Shown here piece by piece: positions 16,615 through 25,018 of a stretch of DNA of 64,000 bases (positions are counted from its first letter, which is position 1; each line of letters opens with the position of its first letter). Position numbers and translations under genes: made by a program. The notes under the pieces were generated by a model, which saw only the letters and a list, made by a program, of their open reading frames with translations, was not told the DNA's origin and ran no database searches. The stretch comes from Hyphobacterium sp. SN044 (GTDB taxonomy: Bacteria; Pseudomonadota; Alphaproteobacteria; Caulobacterales; Maricaulaceae), in the NCBI RefSeq assembly GCF_021864465.1, contig NZ_JAKKUV010000005.1:203098-267097 (forward strand), in the 5' to 3' direction.

Positions 16615-18445
16615 CCTGATAATCCTCATCCAGCAGGTTATCGCCGCGCACATAGAGCGCGACATGCTCGTTCAACTCATACCCCAGCCGTCCCGACACC
16701 AGCGTGTAGGCCGGAAGGGTCACGTCGGTGAAAGTCCCGAAATCGGTGTCGATCTGCTCACCGGTATAGTCGGCGGACACACCGGCGCTGAACGGGCTCG
16801 CCTCCGGCGACCAGATCACCGAGACGCTGGCGAGCCGGTCCGGGCGGCGGATTTCCGGCGTGCCGTTTTCCTCGGAGTCGAGCAAGGTCACATGTCCCCG
16901 GACGGCGAGGCCGGCCGAGGGGGTCCATTCGCCTTCGAGTTCGACACCATTGCGCTCGGATTCCGTGGCGCGGTTTCGCGCCGTCGACGGAAAAGCGGCA
17001 AAATCGGTGTAGATCTCGTTCTCCAGCGTCGCCGCGAAGGCCGTGACGCCGAGACGCAGCGTGTCGCCGAAGAATTGATCCCAGCCGATCTCCCCGCCGC
17101 GCGATCGTTCGGGTTGAAGGTCCGGATTTCCGGTGAAAGAGCCCGGGAAGAAGCCGTAGAGTTCGTAGATGCCCGGATTCTTCACGCCTTCACCGAAGCT
17201 GGCGCGGATCCGGCCATCGAGCGCATCGAAGGCATAGGCCGCACCGATCCGCCAGGTTGTGGCATCGTCGAACTGGTCGTTCCAGTCATGCCGGGCCGAG
17301 GCATGCAGGCTGAGCCTGCCCGCCGTCGCGCCATAATCGAAGGCGAACGCATCGTTCGACAGTTCACGCACCTGATTGTCCCCCGCCCCGGGGCCGGAGA
17401 AGGCCGCGAAACGCTCGCTTTCGTGCTCGGCGAGGACGGTCAGGCGGTGATCGGCCCCAGCGCGGGTGAATTCCAGCGTGCCCTGATAGTATGCCTGCCA
17501 GCGGCGGGCCTCGGTCTCGCCGGTGAAGGTGCCGGCATTGGAATTTTCCATCTCGTCCGCCATGACGCTGAGCGACACTTCGCTCCGCCAGGGCAGGAGC
17601 ACCGCGCCCGGCTCGGCAATGACGGCAAGCCGCGCGCCATGCCGCAGCCCGCCGGTTTCGTTGAGCGTCTGGTCGAGACGCCCGTCGAAATCACTGTCGC
17701 TGTCGTATTCGGTCGTGTAGCCGGTCAGGCGCGCCGCGCCTTCAACACTTATGCCGGGCGACAGGCCGAGCGTGCCCGCCGCCGAAAGACTGCGCAGGTC
17801 GAACCCGTCTTCCTCGCCGCCCAGGCCCGCCGCATCAATGCCCTCGGTGGAATAGGCATTCGCCGACACGCCGCCGGAGAGCGATCCGCGCGTGCCGGAC
17901 AGCGATGCGCCGGTGCGCCAGGTCTCAAACGACCCTGCCTCGGCAAAGCCCGACACGCTTGTCTCCCGCGTGCCGGGATTCGTCAGGATGTTGATCACGC
18001 CGCCGATCGCGTCCGACCCCCACAGGGCGGACTGCTCACCGCGCAACACCTCGACACGAGACACGCCGTGAGATGGCGCTTGCGAGAAGTTGAAGCCGCC
18101 CGTCAGCGGTACCGAGGCCTCGATACCGTCGATCAGGATCAGGACGTGGTTCGCCTCGCTACCGCGCAGGCGGACATCGGTCAGCGACCCGGCGGGGCCC
18201 GACCGCGACACGGCAAGACCGGGAATCGCCCGCAGCGCGTCGGACAGGATCGGGCCGCGCAACTCGATCTCGTCTTCGTCGAGCACGGTGACCGCGGAAG
18301 TCACCTCGCTCTCCGGCACGGGCACGCGGGCACCGACGACGATGATGGTCTCGTCCATCTCCTGCGCAAAAGCAGGTGCGCCGGCCAGAGGAAGAAGGAA
18401 AGTCGCGGCGAAAAGACTTCGCCGAAAGCCGGAATGTCCGGTCAT
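16553..18445 (-). CDS. btuB: TonB-dependent cobalamin receptor
   Basis: The 630-residue outer-membrane receptor has a signal peptide ending PAFAQ near residue 28, a TonB box (DETIIVVGA), and a plug with VRLRGSEANHVLILIDG and ALWGSDAIGGVINILT. The 22-strand-type barrel ends in the aromatic residue of LYFGLRLAN. The length is close to that of E. coli BtuB. It is the first gene after a cobalamin riboswitch and is followed by the binding protein, permease and ATPase, so outer- and inner-membrane B12 uptake are made from one transcript. Low intracellular B12 should raise expression. Confidence 0.9.
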   Translation of the reverse strand: MTGHSGFRRSLFAATFLLPLAGAPAFAQEMDETIIVVGARVPVPESEVTSAVTVLDEDEIELRGPILSDALRAIPGLAVSRSGPAGSLTDVRLRGSEANHVLILIDGIEASVPLTGGFNFSQAPSHGVSRVEVLRGEQSALWGSDAIGGVINILTNPGTRETSVSGFAEAGSFETWRTGASLSGTRGSLSGGVSANAYSTEGIDAAGLGGEEDGFDLRSLSAAGTLGLSPGISVEGAARLTGYTTEYDSDSDFDGRLDQTLNETGGLRHGARLAVIAEPGAVLLPWRSEVSLSVMADEMENSNAGTFTGETEARRWQAYYQGTLEFTRAGADHRLTVLAEHESERFAAFSGPGAGDNQVRELSNDAFAFDYGATAGRLSLHASARHDWNDQFDDATTWRIGAAYAFDALDGRIRASFGEGVKNPGIYELYGFFPGSFTGNPDLQPERSRGGEIGWDQFFGDTLRLGVTAFAATLENEIYTDFAAFPSTARNRATESERNGVELEGEWTPSAGLAVRGHVTLLDSEENGTPEIRRPDRLASVSVIWSPEASPFSAGVSADYTGEQIDTDFGTFTDVTLPAYTLVSGRLGYELNEHVALYVRGDNLLDEDYQDVVGYAAPGRGLYFGLRLAN

Positions 18446-18554
18446 GGTCCACAGACTCCATGTCAGGCGGCCGGGCTCACCGGTCCGCCGGGTTCAAAGG
18501 AGTCGCTGCAAACGGAATGGTCCGCGCCTTCCCGCGTGCTCCCGCACGGGCCGA

Positions 18555-18735
18555 ACGAGCGACGGCATCGGCTGGTCTTCCGGCTCGCGGGTCTACGCGG
18601 TCGATGCGCCTTCCCGGGTTGCCCCAGTGGCTTCGTTGCATCGCCGCTCGCCGCTCACGGCTGCGGGCACAGCGCCGGACTCGGCGGTTTCCCGCCTCAC
18701 CGGTCTTCCCATCAGATCCCTCGCGGGAACCGATA
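18555..18735 (-). promoter_or_regulatory. Cobalamin riboswitch upstream of btuB
   Basis: On the minus strand the leader holds the conserved riboswitch core in order. The 5' region is GGCGCTG..CCCGCAGCCGTGAGC (18653-18676). GCCACTGGGGCAACCC follows (near 18615-18634), then GGGAAGGCGCATC. The B12 box GAGCCGGAAGACCAGCC is at 18570-18586. The expression platform of about 120 nt ends at the btuB start. A hairpin with GGCGG/CCGCC arms near the ribosome-binding site suggests translational control. Confidence 0.92.
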
Positions 18736-18779
18736 CGGCGCGAAACCTATCCGGCAGTACGGACGGCGTCCAGCGGCAA

Positions 18780-19613
18780 TCAGAGCTTGAAATTTGCCGC
18801 CGCGAGCTGTTTCTCGAAGGCGCGGAGCTTGGCGCGGGCCTTGCGCCATTCCCACCACAGGAAGACGACTTTCGGACCGTCGACGAGGTAGCGCTTCCAC
18901 ATGCGCTGCGGCTCCTGCGCGAGGCGGTGGAGCCATTCGAGGCGCGTTCTCTGCATCCATTTCGGCGCGCGTTCGGCTTTGCCGCCGAGGAAGTCGAGCG
19001 AGGCCCCGACGCACAGCCCGATACCGGTGCAATCGCCGCGTTCCTGGCAGGCTTCGGCGATCATCTCCTGTTGCGGCGAGCCGACACACAGGAAGACGAA
19101 GCGCGCGGGGTTGGCCGCGACGAAGGCGGCGCAGTCGGCAATGGCTTCGGGATTGGTCCTCAGACCCATGGGCGGCTGGTGCCATCGCACATCATGCAGG
19201 CCATAGCGCGCCTTGACCGCCTTGATCACGTCCTCATTGCCGCCGATTACCGTCACCGGCTCGTGCTGGGTGATGACATTGTCGAACAGCGCTTCGGTCA
19301 GGTCCGAGCCCGGCGTGACGGCAACGTCCTCTCCCGAAAGCCCGGCGATCAGTTCCAGCACGCGGCTGTCGCACACGGTCAGCCAGGCCTGCGCGTAGAG
19401 CGGGGCGAGGATGCCGTCCTTCCTGAGGCGGACGAGGTGGTCGACATTCGGCGTGACGACGAAGGCGAAGGGCTTTTTCGGATCGCGCTCGGCGAGGCGC
19501 TGAACCGCGAGCGGGAAGTCGATATTGTCGAAAGCGGAATTGAGGAACCAGATATGGCGCGGCCGCGAGCGGCGTTCCTCGACAAAGTGTTCCGCGGAAG
19601 CGTGGATCGACAT
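18780..19613 (-). CDS. WecG/TagA/CpsF family glycosyltransferase
   Basis: The 277-residue enzyme belongs to glycosyltransferase family 26, whose members transfer N-acetylmannosaminuronic acid or related sugars to undecaprenyl-linked intermediates of surface polysaccharides. Characteristic blocks are FVVTPNVDHLVRLRKD near residue 50, VTPGSDLTEALF near 105 and a conserved FVFLCVGSPQQE segment followed by GLCVGASLDFLGG. The true start is the ATG at 19613, where family similarity begins. No other polysaccharide gene is adjacent. The gene lies upstream of the riboswitch in the same orientation and is probably an independent unit. Confidence 0.88.
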   Translation of the reverse strand: MSIHASAEHFVEERRSRPRHIWFLNSAFDNIDFPLAVQRLAERDPKKPFAFVVTPNVDHLVRLRKDGILAPLYAQAWLTVCDSRVLELIAGLSGEDVAVTPGSDLTEALFDNVITQHEPVTVIGGNEDVIKAVKARYGLHDVRWHQPPMGLRTNPEAIADCAAFVAANPARFVFLCVGSPQQEMIAEACQERGDCTGIGLCVGASLDFLGGKAERAPKWMQRTRLEWLHRLAQEPQRMWKRYLVDGPKVVFLWWEWRKARAKLRAFEKQLAAANFKL

Positions 19614-19748
19614 GTGTTCCGTCCCGATTCGCGCCAGAGGCGACTGACTGACCCCGTCAACTGCAAGCGCCGCGCCGTCTCCCGCATCCGAATCCGGGAC
19701 GCACCGCATCTGATGGTGCAAGCGGGACCGGACAGGCGAGGCGGAGCG

Positions 19749-19985
19749 ATGATTGTGCAGGCGAAACTGGCGATGGCGGCGTTCACGCTGGCGGGATCGG
19801 CCGTGCTGGCCGAGCCGGTGATGCCGGAGGTGCGGACCGAGATTATGGTTGGTCCCTATGCCGTCATTCTGGGCGAGCGCACTCCGCAGCTGGCGCTGAC
19901 CGAACGCTGCGTGAAGGCCGATTGCGCCCTGGTCGAGATTGTCATCCGCCCGGCGGACGGGCCGGTCTGGCGGGTAGAATTCTAG
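19749..19985 (+). CDS. Small exported protein of unknown function
   Basis: The 78-residue product has a convincing signal peptide (MIVQAKLAMAAFTLAGSAVLA, cleavage near residue 21-22). The short mature domain contains two cysteines (CVKADC) that could form a disulfide. I recognise no family. A purine-rich GGCGGAG lies just before the ATG. The gene is divergent from the wecG-like gene and convergent with the MFS gene, with only seven bases to the latter's stop. The coding call rests on the signal peptide and the good ribosome-binding site. Confidence 0.6.
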   Translation: MIVQAKLAMAAFTLAGSAVLAEPVMPEVRTEIMVGPYAVILGERTPQLALTERCVKADCALVEIVIRPADGPVWRVEF

Positions 19986-19992
19986 ACTCGTT

Positions 19993-21279
19993 TTACAGGG
20001 GGTCTTTCGGCGCCGGCTCATGCACGGCGATCTGCACCACGGCGCGGATGCGCGGGTGGAGGAGGGCGAGCCCGGCCCCGAGCGCGGCGACGATCGTGTT
20101 CAGGATGAAGGGCATTTGCGGCCCCACCGCCTGATAGAGCCAGAGGCCGGTGACCGGCGCGACGAGGAAGCCGAGCCCCGCCGTCGCCGTGGTCAGGCCC
20201 GCGGCGCGCCCCTGCTCGTCGGGATCGACACTGAGCGACGCGCCGCCGGTAAAGCCCGAGCGCGCGAGGCCGAAGCCGAAGGAATTCAGCAGAAATCCGA
20301 ACACGATGGCGGCGTAGTTCGTGGCGAAAACCAGTTCGGCATTGCCGACCAGGATCAAAGCAGCGCCCAGCGCCATCAGCGTGCGCGGGCTCGCCTTCAG
20401 CGCCGGGATCACCGCGAGCTGGGCGAAGATCAGCGCCCCGGCCCCGGCGGTCAGCGCCACGCCGGCATATTGCAGGCCTTCGCTCGGGTCGGCCTCAAGC
20501 CGATCCATCACGTAAAAGCCGATCGCCTGCAGCGAGGAGGCCTGGCTGAGCCAGATCAGCACGCCATAGACCATAAAGGGCATCAGGCGCGGATCGCCCG
20601 CGAAGGCGAATTGCGCGAACGGGTTGATCGGGCGCTGGCGCTGCTTCGGCGGCGTGTTTTCCGGCAGGAGCGTGCGCACCGCGAAAGCCCCGAGCGCGAC
20701 GATGACCGCCACCGCGATCATGAAGGGCGCGACGCCGATCCGCTCCACGAAGGCCGCCGCCAGCGCCGGGCCGATCACGCCGCCGAGGCCGAAGGCGGCC
20801 GTCAGTCCAGCGAGCGCCTCGGTGCGCTCCATCGGGCTCGTCCGGTCGGCGACATAGGCCTGCGCCGACGGGTTGGTCGCCGAGCCCAGTCCGCCGAACA
20901 GGGCGCGCGACAGCGCCATCGCCACGATCGCGGCGAGCGGCGGCAAGAGGCCGACCTGTCCCGCCCACGCCCCGCAGGCGAAGATCAGGGTGGAGACCGC
21001 GAAACTACTGAGGCCGAAGATGATCAGCGGGCGGCGGCCGCGCCGGTCGCTCAGCGCGCCCCAGACCGGGCTCATCAACAGGAAGAGCAGCGCCGAGAGC
21101 GTGTAGATCGCGCCGATATAGATTTCCGCCACGTCCAGTTCCCGCGCCAGCGGCGGCAGGATGGCGAACAGCATGGAATTGCCGATGCCGGTCGCCATCA
21201 GGCAGAGAAACAGGAGGCGGAAGGCGCGGCGCCGGACCTCGGGCGAGGACGGGTTGGCCGGATCGTAAATCGGCGGCAT
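19993..21279 (-). CDS. MFS transporter, DHA1-type drug exporter family
   Basis: The 428-residue inner-membrane protein has about twelve hydrophobic helices in two halves. The first loop motif is SPVWGALSDRRGRRPLIIFG near residue 70-90, the MFS motif A, and the second helix pair resembles TetA and other DHA1 antiporters. Members export drugs or metabolites against protons. The N-terminus to about residue 20 is cytoplasmic. There is no adjacent regulator, and the substrate cannot be told from sequence. The cluster of arginine residues after helix two is intact. Confidence 0.88.
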   Translation of the reverse strand: MPPIYDPANPSSPEVRRRAFRLLFLCLMATGIGNSMLFAILPPLARELDVAEIYIGAIYTLSALLFLLMSPVWGALSDRRGRRPLIIFGLSSFAVSTLIFACGAWAGQVGLLPPLAAIVAMALSRALFGGLGSATNPSAQAYVADRTSPMERTEALAGLTAAFGLGGVIGPALAAAFVERIGVAPFMIAVAVIVALGAFAVRTLLPENTPPKQRQRPINPFAQFAFAGDPRLMPFMVYGVLIWLSQASSLQAIGFYVMDRLEADPSEGLQYAGVALTAGAGALIFAQLAVIPALKASPRTLMALGAALILVGNAELVFATNYAAIVFGFLLNSFGFGLARSGFTGGASLSVDPDEQGRAAGLTTATAGLGFLVAPVTGLWLYQAVGPQMPFILNTIVAALGAGLALLHPRIRAVVQIAVHEPAPKDPL

Positions 21280-21794
21280 GACTGCCTAGGACTTAGACCC
21301 GGGACGGGGCGGCGTCCATTGAGAGGTGCTTTTCAGCTCCATCTTGCTGAATTCCCGGACGGCAATCCCCGTTTTCACCGGGGGCGGGCGCCGATCCGGG
21401 ACCCCGCCCGTGTGCGGTCCAGATGCGCCGCGAGGTGCGGTTGCGGTCTCGGGTCCGCCTTTCTTCCTTTCGCTGTCGAGGTCCCGGCTTTCGCCGGGAA
21501 TGCATTCAATACGAGATGATATGACGTTTCCCGGACGCGCGAAGCGCGATCCGGGATCCAGCATCATGGATGAGATAGGCCCCGGTCTTCGCTTCGCGAA
21601 ACCGGGGTGCGTCATCGGGAGGCCGGGAGTTCAGATTTGGCGGGCATAAAGAGGCCGGGCACACCCCGCCCCGTAAACGCGGCCCTAACGCGCGCTACAC
21701 CGGACATTAAGCTAAACGCGCCATAGTCCGTCCCGAAACCGGACAGTGCCCGCCAGAGAGGCGCCGCCGGAACAGACATGGGTGGATTTCGGGC
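21280..21794. other. Intergenic region with palindromic repeats
   Basis: This gap between the MFS gene and motA holds several inverted repeats (21370-21510), including a CCCGG-CTTTCG-CCGGG unit near 21482-21500, and the complete composite repeat listed at 21522-21615. No protein-coding gene is convincing here. The last 120 bases before motA should contain its promoter, but I could not identify a clear -35/-10 pair. Confidence 0.6.
21522..21615. repeat. Composite palindromic repeat (REPIN-like), copy 1
   Basis: The element begins TGACGTTTCCCGGA and ends ACCGGGGTGCGTCA, giving terminal inverted repeats. Inside are two hairpins: CCCGGA..TCCGGG, and CCCCGG-TCTTCGC-TTCGCGAAA-CCGGGG. Related copies lie at 46277-46367, 57082-57160 (degenerate), 59740-59831 and 63729-63820. 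Confidence 0.8.
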
Positions 21795-22664
21795 ATGTTT
21801 CAGATCATCGGCATTGTTGTCGTGTTCGTCATGGTGTTCGGCGGCTTCATGCTCGCCGGCGGGCATTTCGACATCATCATCCGCGCAGCCCCATTCGAAC
21901 TGATGATGATCGGCGGGGCGGCGGTCGGCGCCTTCCTGCTCGGAAACTCCGGCAAGACGGTGATGAAGACGGTCGGTGATTTCGGCAAGATCATCTCCGG
22001 GCCGAAATGGAAGACGCAGGACTATCGCGACCTGCTCTCGCTGCTCTTCCTGCTGACCAAGACGATGAAGACGAAGGGCGTGATCGCGCTCGAGACCCAT
22101 ATCGAGAACCCGCACGACTCCAGCATCTTCCAGCGCTATCCGCGCATCATGAAGGATCATTTCGCCATCGATTTCATCTGCGACACGCTGCGGATGATGA
22201 CGATGAACCTCGAAGACCCGCACCAGGTCGAGGACGCGATGGAAAAGCAGCTGGAGAAGCACCATCACGAAGCCTCCACCCCGGCGCACGCGATGCAGTC
22301 CATGGCCGACGCCCTGCCCGCGCTCGGCATCGTCGCGGCGGTGCTCGGCATCATCAAGACGATGGGCGCGATCAACTCGCCGCCGGACGTGCTGGGCGGC
22401 AAGATCGGCGCGGCGCTGGTCGGCACCTTCCTCGGCGTGTTCCTGGCCTACGGTTTCGTCGGCCCGATGGCGGCGCGCCTGAAGGAAGTCTATGACGAGG
22501 AACACATGTTCTACGTCATCATCCAGAATGTGCTGGTTGCGCACCTGCACGGCAATGCGGCGCAGATCTCGGTGGAGATCGGCCGGACCGGCGTTCCGTC
22601 GAAGTCGCAGCCCAGCTTCATGGAACTCGAGACCGCGCTATCGGAAATCCCGGCGGAAGCATAG
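21795..22664 (+). CDS. motA: Flagellar motor stator protein MotA
   Basis: The 289-residue inner-membrane protein forms, with MotB, the proton channel that drives flagellar rotation. It has four hydrophobic segments: two at residues about 1-25 and 33-52, and two near 165-190 and 200-225. A large cytoplasmic loop between them carries torque-generating charges. The DALPALGIVAAVLGIIKTMG block (about 170-190) is the MotA/TolQ signature with the proline that senses proton flow. No motB is adjacent; this separation is common in Caulobacter relatives. The rest of the motility machinery must lie elsewhere. Confidence 0.95.
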   Translation: MFQIIGIVVVFVMVFGGFMLAGGHFDIIIRAAPFELMMIGGAAVGAFLLGNSGKTVMKTVGDFGKIISGPKWKTQDYRDLLSLLFLLTKTMKTKGVIALETHIENPHDSSIFQRYPRIMKDHFAIDFICDTLRMMTMNLEDPHQVEDAMEKQLEKHHHEASTPAHAMQSMADALPALGIVAAVLGIIKTMGAINSPPDVLGGKIGAALVGTFLGVFLAYGFVGPMAARLKEVYDEEHMFYVIIQNVLVAHLHGNAAQISVEIGRTGVPSKSQPSFMELETALSEIPAEA

Positions 22665-22683
22665 GCATTAACGAAATTTTTCC

Positions 22684-22792
22684 TCCCTCTCCCCTCGGGG
22701 GAGAGGCCGGGGTGACGGGTGGTTTTGAAGACAACCCCTCAACCGCCCTGCGGGGCACCTTCTCCCCCGAGGGGAGAAGGAATGGGTGCCGG
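22684..22792. repeat. Palindromic intergenic element with CTCCCC/GGGGAG arms
   Basis: The arms CCCCTCGGGGGAGAGG and CCTTCTCCCCCGAGGGGAG flank a centre containing GGTTTTGAAGACAACCCC and CGCCCTGCGGGGC. The whole can fold into a long hairpin. A different but similar element lies at 53543-53635. Confidence 0.65.
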
Positions 22793-22878
22793 CCTGAAGC
22801 GTGACATAACGGCAAGCTGACGCGTTTGAAATGCGCTGATAGGCTCCCTCGTCAGGATCGGCGAGGGAGTTTTTTCTC

Positions 22879-23079
22879 GTGTTCGAGTTGCATATCGGCG
22901 GGCCGATCGGACTGCTCGTCCTGATCTTCGACGTGTATGCGATCATGCAGATCGCGCGCTCGCGCTATTCCGGCTGGGTGCGCGCGGCCTGGATCGCGCT
23001 GATCCTCATCCTGCCCATCATCGGCTTCATCATCTGGCTGTTCGTCGGACCGCGCGAAGGGCGCGGTATTTTCCGCTAG
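22879..23079 (+). CDS. Small two-helix membrane protein, PLDc_N-like
   Basis: The 66-residue protein has two hydrophobic helices (about residues 8-25 and 36-56) separated by a short basic loop, and a basic C-terminus. The pattern, ending PIIGFIIWLFVGPREGRG, matches the PLDc_N (phospholipase D nuclease N-terminal) type of small membrane proteins, which occur alone or fused to phospholipases. The function of the stand-alone form is not known. The start is GTG at 22879, preceded by GAGGGAG. It lies four bases before mnmC and is probably co-transcribed with it. Confidence 0.75.
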   Translation: MFELHIGGPIGLLVLIFDVYAIMQIARSRYSGWVRAAWIALILILPIIGFIIWLFVGPREGRGIFR

Positions 23080-23082
23080 GCG

Positions 23083-24939
23083 ATGGTGAAGCTCGTCCTC
23101 GATCCTCCGGCGCTCGACTGGCAGGCGGGCGGGCCGGTCGCACCGGATTATGGCGATGTCTATTTCTCCAAGGAGGACGGGCTGGCCGAGACCCGCGCCG
23201 TCTTTCTACAAGGCTGCGGCCTGCCCGGACGCTGGCGCGGCAAACCGGTCTTCACGGTCGGGGAGCTGGGCTTCGGCACGGGCCTCAACGCGCTGGCGCT
23301 GTGGGATCTCTGGCGGCGGGAGGGCCATGCCTCCGGCTGGCTGCACCTCGTCTCGGTCGAGAAGCACCCCCTTTCCCGGGATGATGCCCGCCGGGCCCTG
23401 ACCGCCTGGCCGGAACTGGCCGAGCTTGGAACGAAGCTCGCGGACAAATGGCCGCCGGCCCTGAAGGGCGCGCACCGCATCCGCTTCGACGCCGACCGCT
23501 TCGCCCTCACCGTCTTTCATGACGAGGCCGAAGCCGCGCTGACCAATATGGAAGCCTCGGTCGATGCCTGGTTCCTCGACGGCTTCGCCCCGGCGAAGAA
23601 TGAGGCGATGTGGTCGGACGCGGTGTTCCGCGAGATGGCCCGCCTGTCCTCGCCGGGCGCGGTGGCGGCGACTTTCACCGTGGCCGGGGCCGTGCGGCGC
23701 GGTCTTCAAACCGCCGGTTTCCGGGTCGAGAAGAAGCCCGGTCACGGCCGCAAGCGCGAGCGGCTTGAGGCCGTTTTCGAGGGCGGCGCGGTGGCGGCGC
23801 CCGATCCCTTCCCCCGCACCGCGCCGGTCGAGGGTCCGGTCGCCATCATCGGCGGCGGGATCGCCGGGGCGAGCCTCGCCCATGCGCTGAGGCAACGCGG
23901 CCGGGAAGCGGTGATCTTCGCCGAGGGCGGGCTGGCCTCGGGTGCCTCCGGCGCGCCGGCCGGCATGCTGACGCCGCGGCTTGAATTCGCCGACCGGCCG
24001 CATGTCCGCGCGACGCTGGCGGCGTTCGAATATTCCCGGTCGCTCTATGACGGGCTCGACGGGTTCTACCCGGAGGGCGTGATGCGCATGGCGAAGGACG
24101 AGGCCGACGTGCTGCGCCTTGAGAACCTCGCGGGCGCGATGGGCGATGGTTACGACTTCCGGGCGCACTGGCCGGGTCTGTGGATGGCGCGCGGCGGGCG
24201 GTTCGAACCGTCCCGGCTGGTCCATGCGCTCGCCGGGCACACGCCGGTGATCGACGACCGCGCCGCCGTGTTCGAACCATCGAGCGCGGGCTGGGGCCTC
24301 AGGCGCGAGGACGGCAAGGTGCTGATGCTCGCCGCGCAGGTCGTGCATTGCGGCGGGGCGCGGCAGGGGCCTCTGGTATCGAGATACCAGATCCCGATGG
24401 AGGACGATCCCGGGCGGCTGTTGGTGTTCGACGCGACGGGACCCGTCCCGGCCCATCCCGTCACCTGGGGCGGCTACGCGTCGGCGGCGCCCGGCGGCAT
24501 CCTCGTCGGGGCGACGCATGAACGCTATTCCGACGCGCGCACAAACGAGGACGTAGAAGCCGAACTGCGCGCCGGGGCGCGCGAATTCGTGCCCGACATT
24601 CACGCCGCGCTCGGCCCGCTGAACACGGTGTGGGGAGAGGCCCGCGCGGCGACGCGAGACCGCCTGCCCGTGGCCGGAGCCCTGCCAGGCCCGCTTTACG
24701 GCATGGTCTGGGGCGAGACGGCACGCGGCGGTCCTGCGCCGGATCAGGAAGTTGACGTGATGGAGCGGCGGATGGCGGCGCTTACCGGTTTCGGCGCGCG
24801 CGGCTTTGCTCATGCCCCGCTTCTGGCCGAGGCGCTGGCCAGCGATCTCTGCGGCGAACCCTCACCGCTGGAACGCGCGGGCCGCGAGACCTTGCATCCG
24901 GCACGCTTTGCCTGGCGGACGCTGAAGAAAAATGGCTAA
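23083..24939 (+). CDS. mnmC: Bifunctional tRNA 5-methylaminomethyl-2-thiouridine synthesis protein MnmC
   Basis: The 618-residue enzyme finishes the mnm5s2U modification at the tRNA wobble position. The N-terminal methyltransferase half (residues 1 to about 235) contains LGFGTGLNALALWDLW and the DGFAPAKNEAMW motif of the MnmC2 domain. The C-terminal half is an FAD-dependent oxidoreductase (MnmC1) with the dinucleotide-binding motif IIGGGIAGASLA near residue 252 and a GMLTPRLE block. Both halves look complete, so the protein should remove the carboxymethyl group and then methylate the product. The ATG follows the small membrane protein gene closely. Confidence 0.92.
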   Translation: MVKLVLDPPALDWQAGGPVAPDYGDVYFSKEDGLAETRAVFLQGCGLPGRWRGKPVFTVGELGFGTGLNALALWDLWRREGHASGWLHLVSVEKHPLSRDDARRALTAWPELAELGTKLADKWPPALKGAHRIRFDADRFALTVFHDEAEAALTNMEASVDAWFLDGFAPAKNEAMWSDAVFREMARLSSPGAVAATFTVAGAVRRGLQTAGFRVEKKPGHGRKRERLEAVFEGGAVAAPDPFPRTAPVEGPVAIIGGGIAGASLAHALRQRGREAVIFAEGGLASGASGAPAGMLTPRLEFADRPHVRATLAAFEYSRSLYDGLDGFYPEGVMRMAKDEADVLRLENLAGAMGDGYDFRAHWPGLWMARGGRFEPSRLVHALAGHTPVIDDRAAVFEPSSAGWGLRREDGKVLMLAAQVVHCGGARQGPLVSRYQIPMEDDPGRLLVFDATGPVPAHPVTWGGYASAAPGGILVGATHERYSDARTNEDVEAELRAGAREFVPDIHAALGPLNTVWGEARAATRDRLPVAGALPGPLYGMVWGETARGGPAPDQEVDVMERRMAALTGFGARGFAHAPLLAEALASDLCGEPSPLERAGRETLHPARFAWRTLKKNG

Positions 24940-24942
24940 GCG

Positions 24943-25012
24943 CCATCCCGACGAAAGTCGGGATCCACAAAACCGTCGATCTGGATTCCGGCTTGCGCCG
25001 GAATGACGCAAC
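24943..25012. repeat. CGTCATTCC-type palindromic repeat
   Basis: The two hairpins ATCCCGAC-GAAA-GTCGGGAT and GATTCCGGC-TTGC-GCCGGAAT are arranged as an inverted pair around a short spacer. It is the reverse-oriented relative of the element at 42329-42399; half a copy occurs at 63834-63891. Confidence 0.8.
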
Positions 25013-25018
25013 GGATTG

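Noticed and set aside
16268-18790. A large open frame on the plus strand antisense to btuB and btuF.
   Set aside because: The minus-strand genes have signal peptides, TonB box and transporter motifs, while this frame has none.
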